Shown here piece by piece: positions 6,572-14,099 of a stretch of DNA of 15,446 nucleotides. Both the position numbers and the translations under genes were made by a program. Numbering within the stretch: the first letter of the stretch is position 1; every line of letters begins with the position of its first letter. The notes under the pieces are model-generated. The model had not been told where the DNA came from, made no database searches, and was given only the letters and a program-made list of their open reading frames with translations. Origin of the DNA: Pseudomonadota bacterium (lineage in GTDB: Bacteria > Pseudomonadota > Alphaproteobacteria > Caulobacterales > Caulobacteraceae); NCBI GenBank assembly GCA_023424215.1, contig JAFAEC010000215.1:1-15446 (forward strand), read 5' to 3'.

Positions 6572-7696
6572 ATGACCATGGCGGCGGACTATAGCAGCGG
6601 GCCGGGGCGGGCAACCGGACCCCTCGTCGTGCTCGGACTGGAGACCAGCTGCGACGAGACCGCGGCCTCGGTGGTCCGCCTGTCGCCGGACGGCCGCGCC
6701 GAGGTGCTGTCCTCGGTCGTGCACAGCCAGATCGACGATCACGCCGCGTACGGCGGGGTCGTTCCCGAGATCGCCGCCCGCAGCCATGTCGAAATGATCG
6801 CCGGCGTGGCCGCCCGCGCCATGGGCGAGGCCGGCATCGACTACGACGGCCTCGACGGCGTCGCCGCCACCGCCGGGCCCGGCCTCGTCGGCGGCGTCAT
6901 GGTCGGACTGAGCTTCGGCAAGGCGGTGGCGCTGGCGCGGGGCCTGCCGCTGGTCGCCGTCAATCACCTCGAGGGCCACGCGGTATCGGCGCGGCTGGGC
7001 GAGCCGGTCGACTACCCCTTCCTGCTGCTGCTCGTCTCCGGGGGCCACTGCCAGCTGCTGGAGGTGCGCGGGGTCGGCGACATGACCCGGCTGGGGACGA
7101 CCATCGACGACGCCGCCGGCGAGGCCTTCGACAAAATCGCCAAGGCGCTGGGGCTCGGCTATCCGGGCGGCCCGGCGCTGGAGCGGCTGGCGGCCAGCGG
7201 CGACGGGTCGCGTTTCGACCTGCCCCGGGCCCTACTCGGCCGCAAGGACTGCGACTTCTCCTTCTCCGGGCTCAAGACCGCGGCCTCGCGGCTCGCCGCC
7301 GCCTGCGAGACCGAACAGGACAGGGCCGATCTGGCCAACGCGGTCCAGGCCGCCATCGCCCGGCAGCTTGCGGAGCGGTCCGACCGGGCCATGAAGGCCT
7401 ATGCCGCGGCTCACGACCACCGCCTGTTCGTGGTGGCGGGCGGGGTCGCCGCCAACCGCACCGTGCGGGCGACGCTGGAGGCCGCGGCCGCGCGCAACGG
7501 CTTCGCTTTCCTCGCGCCGCCCATGGCCTACTGCACCGATAACGCTGCGATGATCGCGCTGGCGGGAGCCGAGCGGCTGCAGAAGGGTTGGACGTCCGAC
7601 ATCGACGTGGCCGCCCGGCCGCGCTGGCCGCTGGACGAACGCCGGGCGATCGACGATCCGGTGCACAGGACCGGCCGCAAGGGCGCCAAGGCGTAA
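6572..7696 (+). CDS. tsaD: tRNA N6-adenosine threonylcarbamoyltransferase
   Basis: TsaD transfers threonylcarbamoyl from TsaC-made threonylcarbamoyl-AMP to A37 of ANN-reading tRNAs, acting with TsaB and TsaE. The protein shows the ASKHA fold motifs: VLGLETSCDETAAS near the N-terminus, GGVVPEIAARSHVE, the metal-binding HLEGH (H132 and H136), LLVSGGHCQL, DDAAGEAFDKIAKALGLGYPGGP, FSFSGLKTA, VVAGGVAANRTVRA and CTDNAAMIA with the third metal ligand. From ATG 6572 it has 374 residues, with about 16 more than usual before the first beta strand and no Shine-Dalgarno sequence. A second ATG at 6578 or GTG at 6629 could be the real start. It is the first gene of the tsaD-gpsA-Rieske cluster and is divergent from hemC. 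Confidence 0.95.
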   Translation: MTMAADYSSGPGRATGPLVVLGLETSCDETAASVVRLSPDGRAEVLSSVVHSQIDDHAAYGGVVPEIAARSHVEMIAGVAARAMGEAGIDYDGLDGVAATAGPGLVGGVMVGLSFGKAVALARGLPLVAVNHLEGHAVSARLGEPVDYPFLLLLVSGGHCQLLEVRGVGDMTRLGTTIDDAAGEAFDKIAKALGLGYPGGPALERLAASGDGSRFDLPRALLGRKDCDFSFSGLKTAASRLAAACETEQDRADLANAVQAAIARQLAERSDRAMKAYAAAHDHRLFVVAGGVAANRTVRATLEAAAARNGFAFLAPPMAYCTDNAAMIALAGAERLQKGWTSDIDVAARPRWPLDERRAIDDPVHRTGRKGAKA

Positions 7697-7705
7697 GGAG
7701 AAGGC

Positions 7706-8704
7706 ATGGAGTTCCGCAAGGCAGGGGTGATCGGCGCCGGCGCATGGGGGACGGCCCTGGCGCAGGTGGCCGTCTGGGCCGGTCTCGAGGTCCGGCTGCA
7801 GGCGCGCGAGCCCGAGGTGGTCGAGAGCATCCGCGCCCGCCGGATCAACGAGGCCTTTCTTCCCGGCGTCGAGCTGGACGAGCGGCTGGAGGTGACCGGC
7901 GACCTCGCCGACCTCGGCGAATGCGACCTGATCCTCGCCGTGCCGCCGGCCCAGCACATGCGGTCGACCCTGACGGCCTTCGCCGCCCACCACCGGCCGG
8001 GCGTGCCGGTGATCCTGTGCTCCAAGGGCATCGAGCGCGGCTCGCTGAAGCTGATGACCGAAGTGCTGGCCGAGACCCTGCCTGCCGCGCCGGCCGCGGT
8101 GCTGTCCGGCCCGAGCTTCGCCGGCGAGGTGGCCCGCGGCCTGCCCAGCGCCGTCACCCTCGCCTGCGCCGACGAACCGCTCGGCCAGGCCCTGATGAAC
8201 ACCCTGTCCGCTCCGACCTTCCGTCCCTATCTCGCCGACGACCTGATCGGGGCTGAGGTCGGCGGGGCGATCAAGAACGTCCTGGCGATCGCGTGCGGCA
8301 TGAGCGAGGGCAAGGGCTTGGGCCGCAGCGCCCACGCCGCCCTGATCACCCGCGGCTTCGCCGAGATGACCCGGCTCGGCGTGGCGCTGGGCGGCCGCGC
8401 CGAGACGGTGGCCGGCCTGTGCGGCCTCGGCGACCTGGTTCTGACCTGTTCGAGCCCCCAGTCGCGCAACATGAGTCTCGGCCTCGCGCTGGGACAGGGT
8501 CAGACCATCGACCAGGCGCTGGCCGGCAAGCGCTCGGTCGCGGAGGGCTACGAGAGCGCCCCGGCGGTGCGGGAACTGGCGGAGAAGACCGGCGTCGACA
8601 TGCCGATCTCGCTGGCGGTCGCCGCCCTGCTCGCCGGCGAGACGACGGTGGACGCCGCCATCGAAAGCCTTCTGTCCCGCCCGCTGAAGGTCGAGCGGCA
8701 TTGA
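7706..8704 (+). CDS. gpsA: Glycerol-3-phosphate dehydrogenase [NAD(P)+]
   Basis: GpsA reduces dihydroxyacetone phosphate to sn-glycerol-3-phosphate, the backbone precursor of phospholipids. The 332-residue protein begins with the dinucleotide-binding loop [13 protein letters not shown] (residues 8-20). It then has [24 protein letters not shown], the [21 protein letters not shown] block, [21 protein letters not shown] with the catalytic lysine, and [11 protein letters not shown] followed by [19 protein letters not shown]. All are standard for bacterial GpsA. AAGGAG lies 5 nt before the ATG, and the gene begins 9 nt after tsaD. Its last codons overlap the proposed TTG start of the Rieske gene, so the three genes are very likely one transcript. 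Confidence 0.97.
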   Translation: MEFRKAGVIGAGAWGTALAQVAVWAGLEVRLQAREPEVVESIRARRINEAFLPGVELDERLEVTGDLADLGECDLILAVPPAQHMRSTLTAFAAHHRPGVPVILCSKGIERGSLKLMTEVLAETLPAAPAAVLSGPSFAGEVARGLPSAVTLACADEPLGQALMNTLSAPTFRPYLADDLIGAEVGGAIKNVLAIACGMSEGKGLGRSAHAALITRGFAEMTRLGVALGGRAETVAGLCGLGDLVLTCSSPQSRNMSLGLALGQGQTIDQALAGKRSVAEGYESAPAVRELAEKTGVDMPISLAVAALLAGETTVDAAIESLLSRPLKVERH

Positions 8705-9078
8705 CAGGGGAACCGTCGACCGATCGCAAGCGGGTCTGGAAGACGCCGTCGGGCGTGCCGCTGTGCGCCGAGGCCGACATCGCCGACCCCGGCGCGCGCG
8801 CCTTCGTGCTTCAGATCGGCGAGGCCTTCTTCCACGGCTTCGTGGTGCGAAAGGACGGAAGGGTCGCGGGCTACGTCGATCGCTGCCCGCACCAGGGGTT
8901 TCCGCTCGCCCTCGAGCTGGATCGCTATCTGACGCCGGACGGATCACTGATCCTGTGCGGATGGCATGGCGCGGTGTTCGAGCCCCTGTCCGGCGAATGC
9001 GTCGGCGGCCCGTGCGCCGGCGGCCGTCTGACGCCGTGGCCGGTCGAGGCTGCGAACGGACTGGTCCGCACCGCCTGA
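8701..9078 (+). CDS. Small Rieske [2Fe-2S] ferredoxin-like protein
   Basis: The 125-residue product is essentially a single Rieske domain. Cluster ligands are Cys62 and His64 in RCPHQG, and Cys86 and His89 in LCGWHG, with the expected gap between the pairs. It lacks a signal peptide and the extra ligand-loop cysteines of cytochrome bc1 Rieske proteins, so it is a soluble cytoplasmic type like NirD or dioxygenase ferredoxins. No oxygenase or nitrite reductase partner is nearby. I take TTG at 8701 as the start; it overlaps the gpsA stop as TTGA, and coupling would explain the lack of a strong ribosome site. The in-frame DNA upstream lies inside gpsA. The electron-transfer function is secure by motif; its partner is unknown. 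Confidence 0.85.
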   Translation: MTGEPSTDRKRVWKTPSGVPLCAEADIADPGARAFVLQIGEAFFHGFVVRKDGRVAGYVDRCPHQGFPLALELDRYLTPDGSLILCGWHGAVFEPLSGECVGGPCAGGRLTPWPVEAANGLVRTA

Positions 9079-9081
9079 GCC

Positions 9082-9828
9082 TCAGCCCGGCGCCCGGAAC
9101 AGATAAAGGCCGAAGCCGATGCAGGGCCGGCCGAAGCCGAACACCGCGCGCACCCGGTCCGCGCTTCGCCGGATGGAGTCGGCTTCCGGGGCCGTCGGGT
9201 TCGTCGCCAGCCAGGCCTGAACGGCCGCGTCCGCAGTCGCGGTGAAGGCGTCGATCGTCGCCTGCGCCGACAGCTCGCGCCACACCGGCTCAAGTCCGGC
9301 GGCGGCGGCCGCCGTCAGCCATCCGGCATCATCGGCGTACAGATTGGTCAGTTCGACGATCTGGCGCAGCGGAGCCGGCGGTTCCGCGGTCCATGTCAGA
9401 TCGCCCCACAGCAGCCAGCCGCCGGGCGGCAGGCGGCGCCGCAGGAAGGCCAAGACGCTCGCCGGGGCCGGCAGCCCCTCGCCGGTGACGTCGGTTGCGC
9501 CCAGGGCGACGATCAGCCGGACAGGCTCCATCGCGCCGAGGACCTCAGCGGCCGGCCCCTCGACCACCGCCACCCGCGCCTCGGCGCCGGCGGCCACCAC
9601 GTTGGCGCGCGCCAGGGCCGCCATATCGACGCTCTGCTCGATGGCCGTGACCTCGAAACCGAAACGCTGCGCCAGCCGGATCGCGAGAGCGGCGGGTCCG
9701 CAACCGATATCGGCCACCCGCGCGCCCGCCGGCAGCCCGGTCAGCTCCACGGCCGCCTCGATCCGGTCGGGCAGGACCGGATTGCAGACCGTGAGCCCGC
9801 GATAGGCGATCTGGTTGTAACTGAGCAT
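9082..9828 (-). CDS. Class I SAM-dependent methyltransferase, substrate unknown
   Basis: The 248-residue protein has a Rossmann-type methyltransferase core: motif I RVADIGCGPAALAIRLA (about 37-53), an acidic residue ending strand 2 in VTAIEQSVDMAALARAN, then RLIVALGATDVTG and LPPGGWLLWGDLTW as the later strands. The C-terminal part (about 150-248) carries a tryptophan-rich helical region resembling methyltransferases that act on small molecules. Nothing identifies the substrate. It ends 3 nt from the convergent Rieske stop. The start lacks a close Shine-Dalgarno; GGAGGAAGG lies 13 or more nt upstream. It stands alone on the minus strand, and its promoter must lie in the 162-bp gap before the membrane-protein gene. 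Confidence 0.85.
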   Translation of the reverse strand: MLSYNQIAYRGLTVCNPVLPDRIEAAVELTGLPAGARVADIGCGPAALAIRLAQRFGFEVTAIEQSVDMAALARANVVAAGAEARVAVVEGPAAEVLGAMEPVRLIVALGATDVTGEGLPAPASVLAFLRRRLPPGGWLLWGDLTWTAEPPAPLRQIVELTNLYADDAGWLTAAAAAGLEPVWRELSAQATIDAFTATADAAVQAWLATNPTAPEADSIRRSADRVRAVFGFGRPCIGFGLYLFRAPG

Positions 9829-9913
9829 GGCGCGGTCCGTGGCCTTCCTCCATGCGCCCTCGACGAGGCCGGCGATAGTCCCACGGGCGGTCGGACGCTC
9901 CCTCAGCGAAGGA

Positions 9914-9928
9914 CTTTACATCTTAAAG
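9914..9928. promoter_or_regulatory. Short inverted repeat, candidate operator for the downstream winged-helix regulator
   Basis: CTTTA, five spacer bases and TAAAG form an imperfectly spaced palindrome in an AT-rich patch 63 bp before the membrane-protein ATG. It is the only such patch in the gap between this pair and the divergent methyltransferase. The regulator encoded two genes later could bind it and control its own operon. This is inference from position and symmetry. Confidence 0.35.
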
Positions 9929-9990
9929 CACTTGTGAGATCGTCCCTTCATCGCGGCGGCGAGGGCCGTCCACCAGAGGAGGATCAAGCC

Positions 9991-10611
9991 ATGAACGCCA
10001 ACACCGAAGACCCGGCCGCCGACATCGCCTGGATGCGTCGCCTGGCCGAAGAGGGGCGCGAGGCGCCCTTGCTGAACGGTCCCATCATGGTGGCCGCCGG
10101 TCTCATCTTCGGCGCCGCGAACGGAGCCCAGTGGGCGATCCAGTCGGGGATGCTGGACGTCGACCCCATGGCTCAATTGTGGGTCTGGCTGGGAGCGGGG
10201 GCCGTCTTCGCCGTCGCCCTGTTCCTTCTGATCCGGCGCGCCAGCCGCAAGCCCGGATACGGCTCGCACGGCAACAAGGCCGTCGGCGCGGCGTGGTCCG
10301 GCATCGGCTTCGGTATCTTCGTGATGTGGCTGAGCCTGATGGCTGTGGGCTTCCGGTCGGGCGACTGGACCATGATGTGGGCCATGCCCAGCGTCGTGGC
10401 GACCGCCTATGGCTCGGCATGGATCGTATCCGGCGCCATGTCGGGCCAGCGCTGGATGACCGCCACGGGCCTGCTGGCCTACGCGGGGGCCATCTTGTTC
10501 GGCGCGCTGGTTGGCGACCCCGTCATCTATCTGGCCTTCACCGCCTTCATGGTCCTGACCGCGCTCGTCCCCGGGCTGGCGCTGATGCGCCAGGAACCGG
10601 CGGAGGCCTGA
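9991..10611 (+). CDS. Multi-pass membrane protein paired with winged-helix regulator
   Basis: I do not recognise a named family. The 206-residue product has a hydrophilic N-terminus (about 1-26, rich in Glu/Asp) and five or six hydrophobic segments at about 28-48, 62-82, 97-118, 127-148, 152-172 and 176-197. A basic loop, RRASRKPGYGSHGNK, follows the second segment. No transporter or protease motif is seen. AGAGGAGG about 7 nt before the ATG at 9991 fixes the start; the longer frame from 9934 has no ribosome site. The regulator gene begins 3 nt after its stop. A membrane protein followed immediately by a small winged-helix regulator is a recurring alphaproteobacterial pair, which suggests a sensing or stress-response role, but function is unknown. 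Confidence 0.82.
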   Translation: MNANTEDPAADIAWMRRLAEEGREAPLLNGPIMVAAGLIFGAANGAQWAIQSGMLDVDPMAQLWVWLGAGAVFAVALFLLIRRASRKPGYGSHGNKAVGAAWSGIGFGIFVMWLSLMAVGFRSGDWTMMWAMPSVVATAYGSAWIVSGAMSGQRWMTATGLLAYAGAILFGALVGDPVIYLAFTAFMVLTALVPGLALMRQEPAEA

Positions 10612-10614
10612 CCC

Positions 10615-10917
10615 GTGGCCGACGACTTCGACATCTCGCGCATCGACGATGTGATCCACGGCCGCATGCGTCTGGGCATCATGGCCTTTCTCTCCGGGGT
10701 CGAGAGCGCCAACTTCAATGAGCTCAAGGCGCGACTGCAGACCACGGACGGAAACCTGTCTGTCCACCTCAGGAAGCTCGAGGACGCCGGGATGGTCGCC
10801 GTCACCAAGCGGTTCGAGGGCCGCAAGCCTCTGACCGAGGCCAGTATGACCCCGGCCGGACGGCGCGCCTTCGTCGCCTACCTCGACGCCCTGCAGGGAC
10901 TGGTCGGCAAGCCGTGA
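10615..10917 (+). CDS. Winged-helix transcriptional regulator (single domain)
   Basis: The 100-residue protein is one winged helix-turn-helix of the ArsR/MarR-like type. It has a first helix DDVIHGRMRLGIMAFLSG, helices NFNELKARLQ and TDGNLSVHLRKLEDAGMV (recognition helix), then the wing VAVTKRFEGRKPLTEASMT and a last helix RRAFVAYLDALQGLV. This layout is typical of the 'winged helix DNA-binding domain' family of short regulators. There is no cysteine cluster for metal binding, so a metal-sensing ArsR role is unlikely. It starts at GTG with GGAGG 8 nt upstream, 3 nt after the membrane-protein gene. The pair is probably co-transcribed and autoregulated through the inverted repeat at 9914-9928, which is inference. 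Confidence 0.88.
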   Translation: MADDFDISRIDDVIHGRMRLGIMAFLSGVESANFNELKARLQTTDGNLSVHLRKLEDAGMVAVTKRFEGRKPLTEASMTPAGRRAFVAYLDALQGLVGKP

Positions 10918-10961
10918 AGGCGGCGGATGACGGACGGCCGGCGAGCGTCTAGACCGCAGCC

Positions 10962-11741
10962 ATGACCGACCGGATCCACCGCTTCGAGGCGCTCGAGAAT
11001 TTCCGCGACTACGGCGACTACGGAACCGCCGCCGGCCGCCGCCTCGCGCGCGGCCGGCTTTTCCGTTCGGCCCACCAGGCGCGGGTCAGCGACGCGGATC
11101 TCGAACGTCTGGGCGGCTTCGGCATCTCGGCCATCGTCGATCTGCGGCGGCCGGGCGAGCGGCGCGAGCAGCCGTCCCGCCGGCCGCCGGGATGGGTCGG
11201 GCAGGTGATCGAGAGCGATCACGACGACGGCGGCGAGGCGCCGCATATCACCTTCCTCAAGACGTCGGAGCTGACCGTCGACTCGGCGCGCGGCTTCATG
11301 GGGGCGGTCTATCGCCAGCTCGCCTTCGAGACGCCCCACCTCGATCTGTTCGCACGCTATTTCCGGGCGCTCGCCGAGGCCGAAGGAGCGGTGCTCATCC
11401 ACTGCGCCGCCGGCAAGGACCGCACCGGCCTGCTCGCCGCCCTCACCCATCACCTGCTGGGGGTGCACCGCGACGACATGATCGCCGACTACCTGCTGAC
11501 CAATACGGCCGTCGACCTCGCCGCGCGCGCCCCCGCGATCGCCCGGCAGCTCGAGGCCTTCACCGGCCGTCCCGCCAGCCATGAGGCGGTGGTCGCCTTC
11601 CTTGGCGTCGAGGCCGCCTGGCTGGAGGCGGCGCTGGACGCCGTCGCCGACCGCTACGGCTCGGTCGACGCCTACCTGGAGCGGACGCTCGGCGTCGATT
11701 CCGCTCTGCGCGATCGCATCGGCGAGCGGCTCTCGGCGTGA
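10962..11741 (+). CDS. Tyrosine-protein phosphatase-like protein (CX5R family)
   Basis: The 259-residue protein carries the P-loop HCAAGKDRTG with nucleophile Cys148 and phosphate-binding Arg154. It also has the N-terminal FRDYGDYGT..GR.LARGRLFRSAH segment and the ISAIVDLRRPGERREQP strand seen in the bacterial family of dual-specificity and lipid-type phosphatases that includes MptpB-like enzymes. The HCxxGKDR form of the loop, with Lys and Asp, is associated with enzymes acting on phosphotyrosine and phosphoinositides; the substrate here is unknown. There is no signal peptide, so it is probably cytoplasmic. No clear Shine-Dalgarno sequence precedes the ATG. Its stop overlaps the GTG start of pabB as GTGA, so translation is coupled, although no metabolic link is known. 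Confidence 0.88.
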   Translation: MTDRIHRFEALENFRDYGDYGTAAGRRLARGRLFRSAHQARVSDADLERLGGFGISAIVDLRRPGERREQPSRRPPGWVGQVIESDHDDGGEAPHITFLKTSELTVDSARGFMGAVYRQLAFETPHLDLFARYFRALAEAEGAVLIHCAAGKDRTGLLAALTHHLLGVHRDDMIADYLLTNTAVDLAARAPAIARQLEAFTGRPASHEAVVAFLGVEAAWLEAALDAVADRYGSVDAYLERTLGVDSALRDRIGERLSA

Positions 11742-13027
11742 GCCTCCGGGTCGTCGAGCGCCGCATCCATCCGTGGCGCGACCCCCTGACGGTCGCCAGC
11801 GGGTTGAGGGATCGGGAGGGGGCGGCGGCCCTGCTGTCGGACGGCGGGCCGCTCGGCCGCTGGTCGTTCGTCGCCGCCGAGCCCGACCGCGTCCATGTCG
11901 GCGGCCTCGAGGACGGCTTGCGTCTCCTTCGACAGTCCGACTGGACGCAACAGACAATCGGCCTGATGGCCTATGACGCCGGCGCACGCCCGGCCACCGG
12001 GCCCCGCCCGGCGGCCTGGCCCGATCTGATGCTGGCGCGCTATCCGGCCATGCTCGCCTTCGATCACGCCACGCGGCAGGTCGCGGCCGTCGGACGCGGC
12101 CCGGCGCGAGTGGCGGCCAACGCCGCGGCGGACAGGGCCGAAAGGTGGCTGGAGGTCGTCGAGCGCCCCGCGGAGCCCGCACCGCCAGCCGGCACGTTCG
12201 AAACCGAAGCGCCGCCGGAAGCCTACCTCTCCGCCGTCGCCGACGTCGTGAACAGGATCGCGGCCGGCGAACTGTTCCAGGCCAACATCGCCCGGGCCTG
12301 GTCGGGCAGGCTGCGCCCGGGGGCCGAACCGTTCGACGCCCTGCGGCGGCTGGCCGGACGCGCCGCGGCTTACGGGGCCTACTGGCGTCTGGGCGACCGC
12401 GCCATCGTCTCGAACTCCCCGGAGCTCTTCCTGACCTTCGATCCCGGGACCGGGCGTATCGAGACGCGCCCCATCAAGGGGACGCGGGCCCGCCATGCCG
12501 ACGCCGTGCGGGACCGGGCTCTCGCGGCCGAACTGGCCGCCAGCGCCAAGGATCGGGCCGAGAACCTGATGATCGTCGATCTGATGCGCAACGATCTGGC
12601 CCGCGTCGCCCGGCCCGGCACGGTGCGGGTCGAGCATCTGTTCGAGATCGAGACCCTGCCGACGGTCCACCACCTCGTCTCGACCGTGACCGCCGCTGCA
12701 CGCCCGGACCTCGGCGTCGCCGATCTGCTGGACGCGGCCTTCCCGCCCGGCTCGATCACCGGGGCCCCGAAGCATCAGGCCATGAAGGTCATCGCGGCGC
12801 ATGAACCGCCCCGGGGCCCATGGTGCGGCAGCCTGTTCCATCTGGACGAGGGTCGGATGACAGGCTCGGTGCTGATCCGCACCGCCGCCTTCGAGCGCGA
12901 CGCCGGGGGCTGGCGGTACCGAACCATGGCCGGCGCCGGCATCGTCGCCGACAGCGACCCCATGGACGAACTGGCGGAAACGGAGGCCAAGATCCGCGCC
13001 CTGCGCGAGGCCCTCGTCGGCCCCTAG
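11738..13027 (+). CDS. pabB: Aminodeoxychorismate synthase component I
   Basis: PabB converts chorismate plus ammonia to 4-amino-4-deoxychorismate for p-aminobenzoate and folate synthesis. The 429 residues belong to the chorismate-binding family: GELFQANIARAW (about 177-188), SPELFL (about 227-232), PIKGTRAR (245-252), ENLMIVDLMRNDL (about 275-287) and PGSITGAPK (337-345). Lys247 in PIKGT separates aminodeoxychorismate synthase from anthranilate synthase, which has Ala there. The N-terminal region is shorter than in TrpE and lacks an obvious tryptophan-regulatory site. The GTG start overlaps the phosphatase stop. No pabA amidotransferase or pabC lyase is in the window. The TAG stop lies in a CTAG shared with the convergent TadE gene. 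Confidence 0.95.
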   Translation: MSLRVVERRIHPWRDPLTVASGLRDREGAAALLSDGGPLGRWSFVAAEPDRVHVGGLEDGLRLLRQSDWTQQTIGLMAYDAGARPATGPRPAAWPDLMLARYPAMLAFDHATRQVAAVGRGPARVAANAAADRAERWLEVVERPAEPAPPAGTFETEAPPEAYLSAVADVVNRIAAGELFQANIARAWSGRLRPGAEPFDALRRLAGRAAAYGAYWRLGDRAIVSNSPELFLTFDPGTGRIETRPIKGTRARHADAVRDRALAAELAASAKDRAENLMIVDLMRNDLARVARPGTVRVEHLFEIETLPTVHHLVSTVTAAARPDLGVADLLDAAFPPGSITGAPKHQAMKVIAAHEPPRGPWCGSLFHLDEGRMTGSVLIRTAAFERDAGGWRYRTMAGAGIVADSDPMDELAETEAKIRALREALVGP

Positions 13028-13557
13028 CAGTCAGGACAGAGCGTCTGCTCCGAAGTCCGCGGCCGCAGATAGTAGCTGTGCGAGAACCGCGTGATCGTCG
13101 GCATCAGATAGTCGGCCGGCGAGTCGTAGTCGTAGGTCGCCTCCGACAGGATCACGCTCTCGCCTTCGGTGATGAGATCGTCGGGCAGGGTGACGACGGA
13201 ATCGACGCCCCGCGGATCCATCCCGTCGCCCCGGCTCCACACCACCCGCGCGACGCCGTCCTTCAGTACGACGCTGCTCACGCGCTGCTGCAGCGACGCG
13301 ACCGGGAAGGGCTTCATGATCAGTCCGCCGATGTCGAAGATGTCATCGACCGACGCTGTGCTGACCGACTCCTCCTGCGCCACCAGGTCGGCGACCATGG
13401 CCGAGGCGTGTCCCATGCGCTTCTGGGCCATGTAGCCCTGACAGAACTCCGCCAGGCCGAAATAGAAGAAGATCATCACCGGCGCGATCATGGCGAACTC
13501 GACGGCGGAAATGCCGCGTTCGTCGCGCGCAAGACGGGTGAACAGCGAGCGCCTCAT
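13024..13557 (-). CDS. TadE-like pseudopilin of the Tad pilus system
   Basis: The 177-residue protein begins with a basic leader, then DERGISAVEFAMIAPVMIFFYFGLAEF. This is a class III prepilin-like signal: cleavage after Gly15, Glu at +5, Phe at +6, then one hydrophobic helix. The rest is a hydrophilic periplasmic domain with a C-terminal pair of cysteines (LCPDC) and a conserved-looking R.SHSYYLRP stretch. That is the layout of TadE/TadG-family minor pilins, which help assemble Flp pili. Its ATG overlaps the stop of the next TadE-like gene as ATGA. At its 3' end it overlaps pabB by 4 nt on the opposite strand. The family call is firm; which of TadE, TadF or TadG it corresponds to is uncertain. 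Confidence 0.87.
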   Translation of the reverse strand: MRRSLFTRLARDERGISAVEFAMIAPVMIFFYFGLAEFCQGYMAQKRMGHASAMVADLVAQEESVSTASVDDIFDIGGLIMKPFPVASLQQRVSSVVLKDGVARVVWSRGDGMDPRGVDSVVTLPDDLITEGESVILSEATYDYDSPADYLMPTITRFSHSYYLRPRTSEQTLCPDC

Positions 13558-14090
13558 GCCGGTTCGTTCCGGAAGGCGGTGGTGGCGGTCAGGCGCACCG
13601 TACCGTCGTCGAGCCGCGACAGTCCCTGAGCCATGAAGGTGGTCAGCAAGGGCTGCCGATACCAGACACGGACCAGAATCAGGCTGCCGGGATCGCCGTT
13701 GGCGTAGGTCAGGCCGGAGTCATCGAAGGCTCCGCCGGCCATGGGATCCGGCGGGCTGACATTGAACTGCGGGATCACCCGCACGTCGATATTGGCGCGG
13801 CTCGGGCAGTCGCCGCTGAAGATGCTCATGCGGCTGCAGAGCGCCTCCTTGAACTGCTCGGCGGTCATGTTCTGCGCGCTCGCCTGCCCGGTGCGTATGA
13901 GGCGCCCGGTCTCGATTGTGGCGTTCTCGAGCACGGAGTCCGTGACGAATACGAGGCCCAGCTCGAGAATGGCGAACATCATCAGGAAGAACGGCAGGGC
14001 GACCATGCCGAACTCGACCGCGGTCGAGCCCTCTTCCGCGCGCAGCAGACTGCGGCGTCGGGCCAAAACTCTCTTCCCCCGAACCTTCAC
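13554..14090 (-). CDS. TadE-like pseudopilin of the Tad pilus system
   Basis: The 178-residue protein has a very basic 20-residue leader, then EEGSTAVEFGMVALPFFLMMFAILELGLVF. The likely processing site is after Gly21, giving Glu at +5 and Phe at +6, with a single hydrophobic helix. A periplasmic domain follows with two cysteines (ALCSRMSIFSGDC, likely a disulfide) and VRVWYRQPLLT, a TadE-family feature. I use the GTG at 14090 because AGGG is 8 nt upstream and the leader is then of usual length. It starts 9 nt after the pilus-assembly-domain gene and overlaps the next TadE-like gene by four bases. The three genes are therefore one operon, divergent from the Flp pilins. Confidence 0.88.
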   Translation of the reverse strand: MKVRGKRVLARRRSLLRAEEGSTAVEFGMVALPFFLMMFAILELGLVFVTDSVLENATIETGRLIRTGQASAQNMTAEQFKEALCSRMSIFSGDCPSRANIDVRVIPQFNVSPPDPMAGGAFDDSGLTYANGDPGSLILVRVWYRQPLLTTFMAQGLSRLDDGTVRLTATTAFRNEPA

Positions 14091-14099
14091 CGGACGTCC

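Noticed and set aside
6530..7048. N-terminal extension of the hemC frame to 7048
   Set aside because: It runs antisense through tsaD; HemC normally begins at the RIGTRRSKLAL segment, matching ATG 6529.
7232..9283. Long open frame of 683 codons on the minus strand
   Set aside because: It lies antisense to tsaD, gpsA and the Rieske gene, is Gly/Arg/His-rich low-complexity sequence, and is expected by chance in DNA this GC-rich.
11738..13027. Anthranilate synthase component I (trpE)
   Set aside because: The PIKGT lysine and the PGSITGAPK motif are those of PabB; TrpE has PIAGT and a tryptophan-binding N-terminus.
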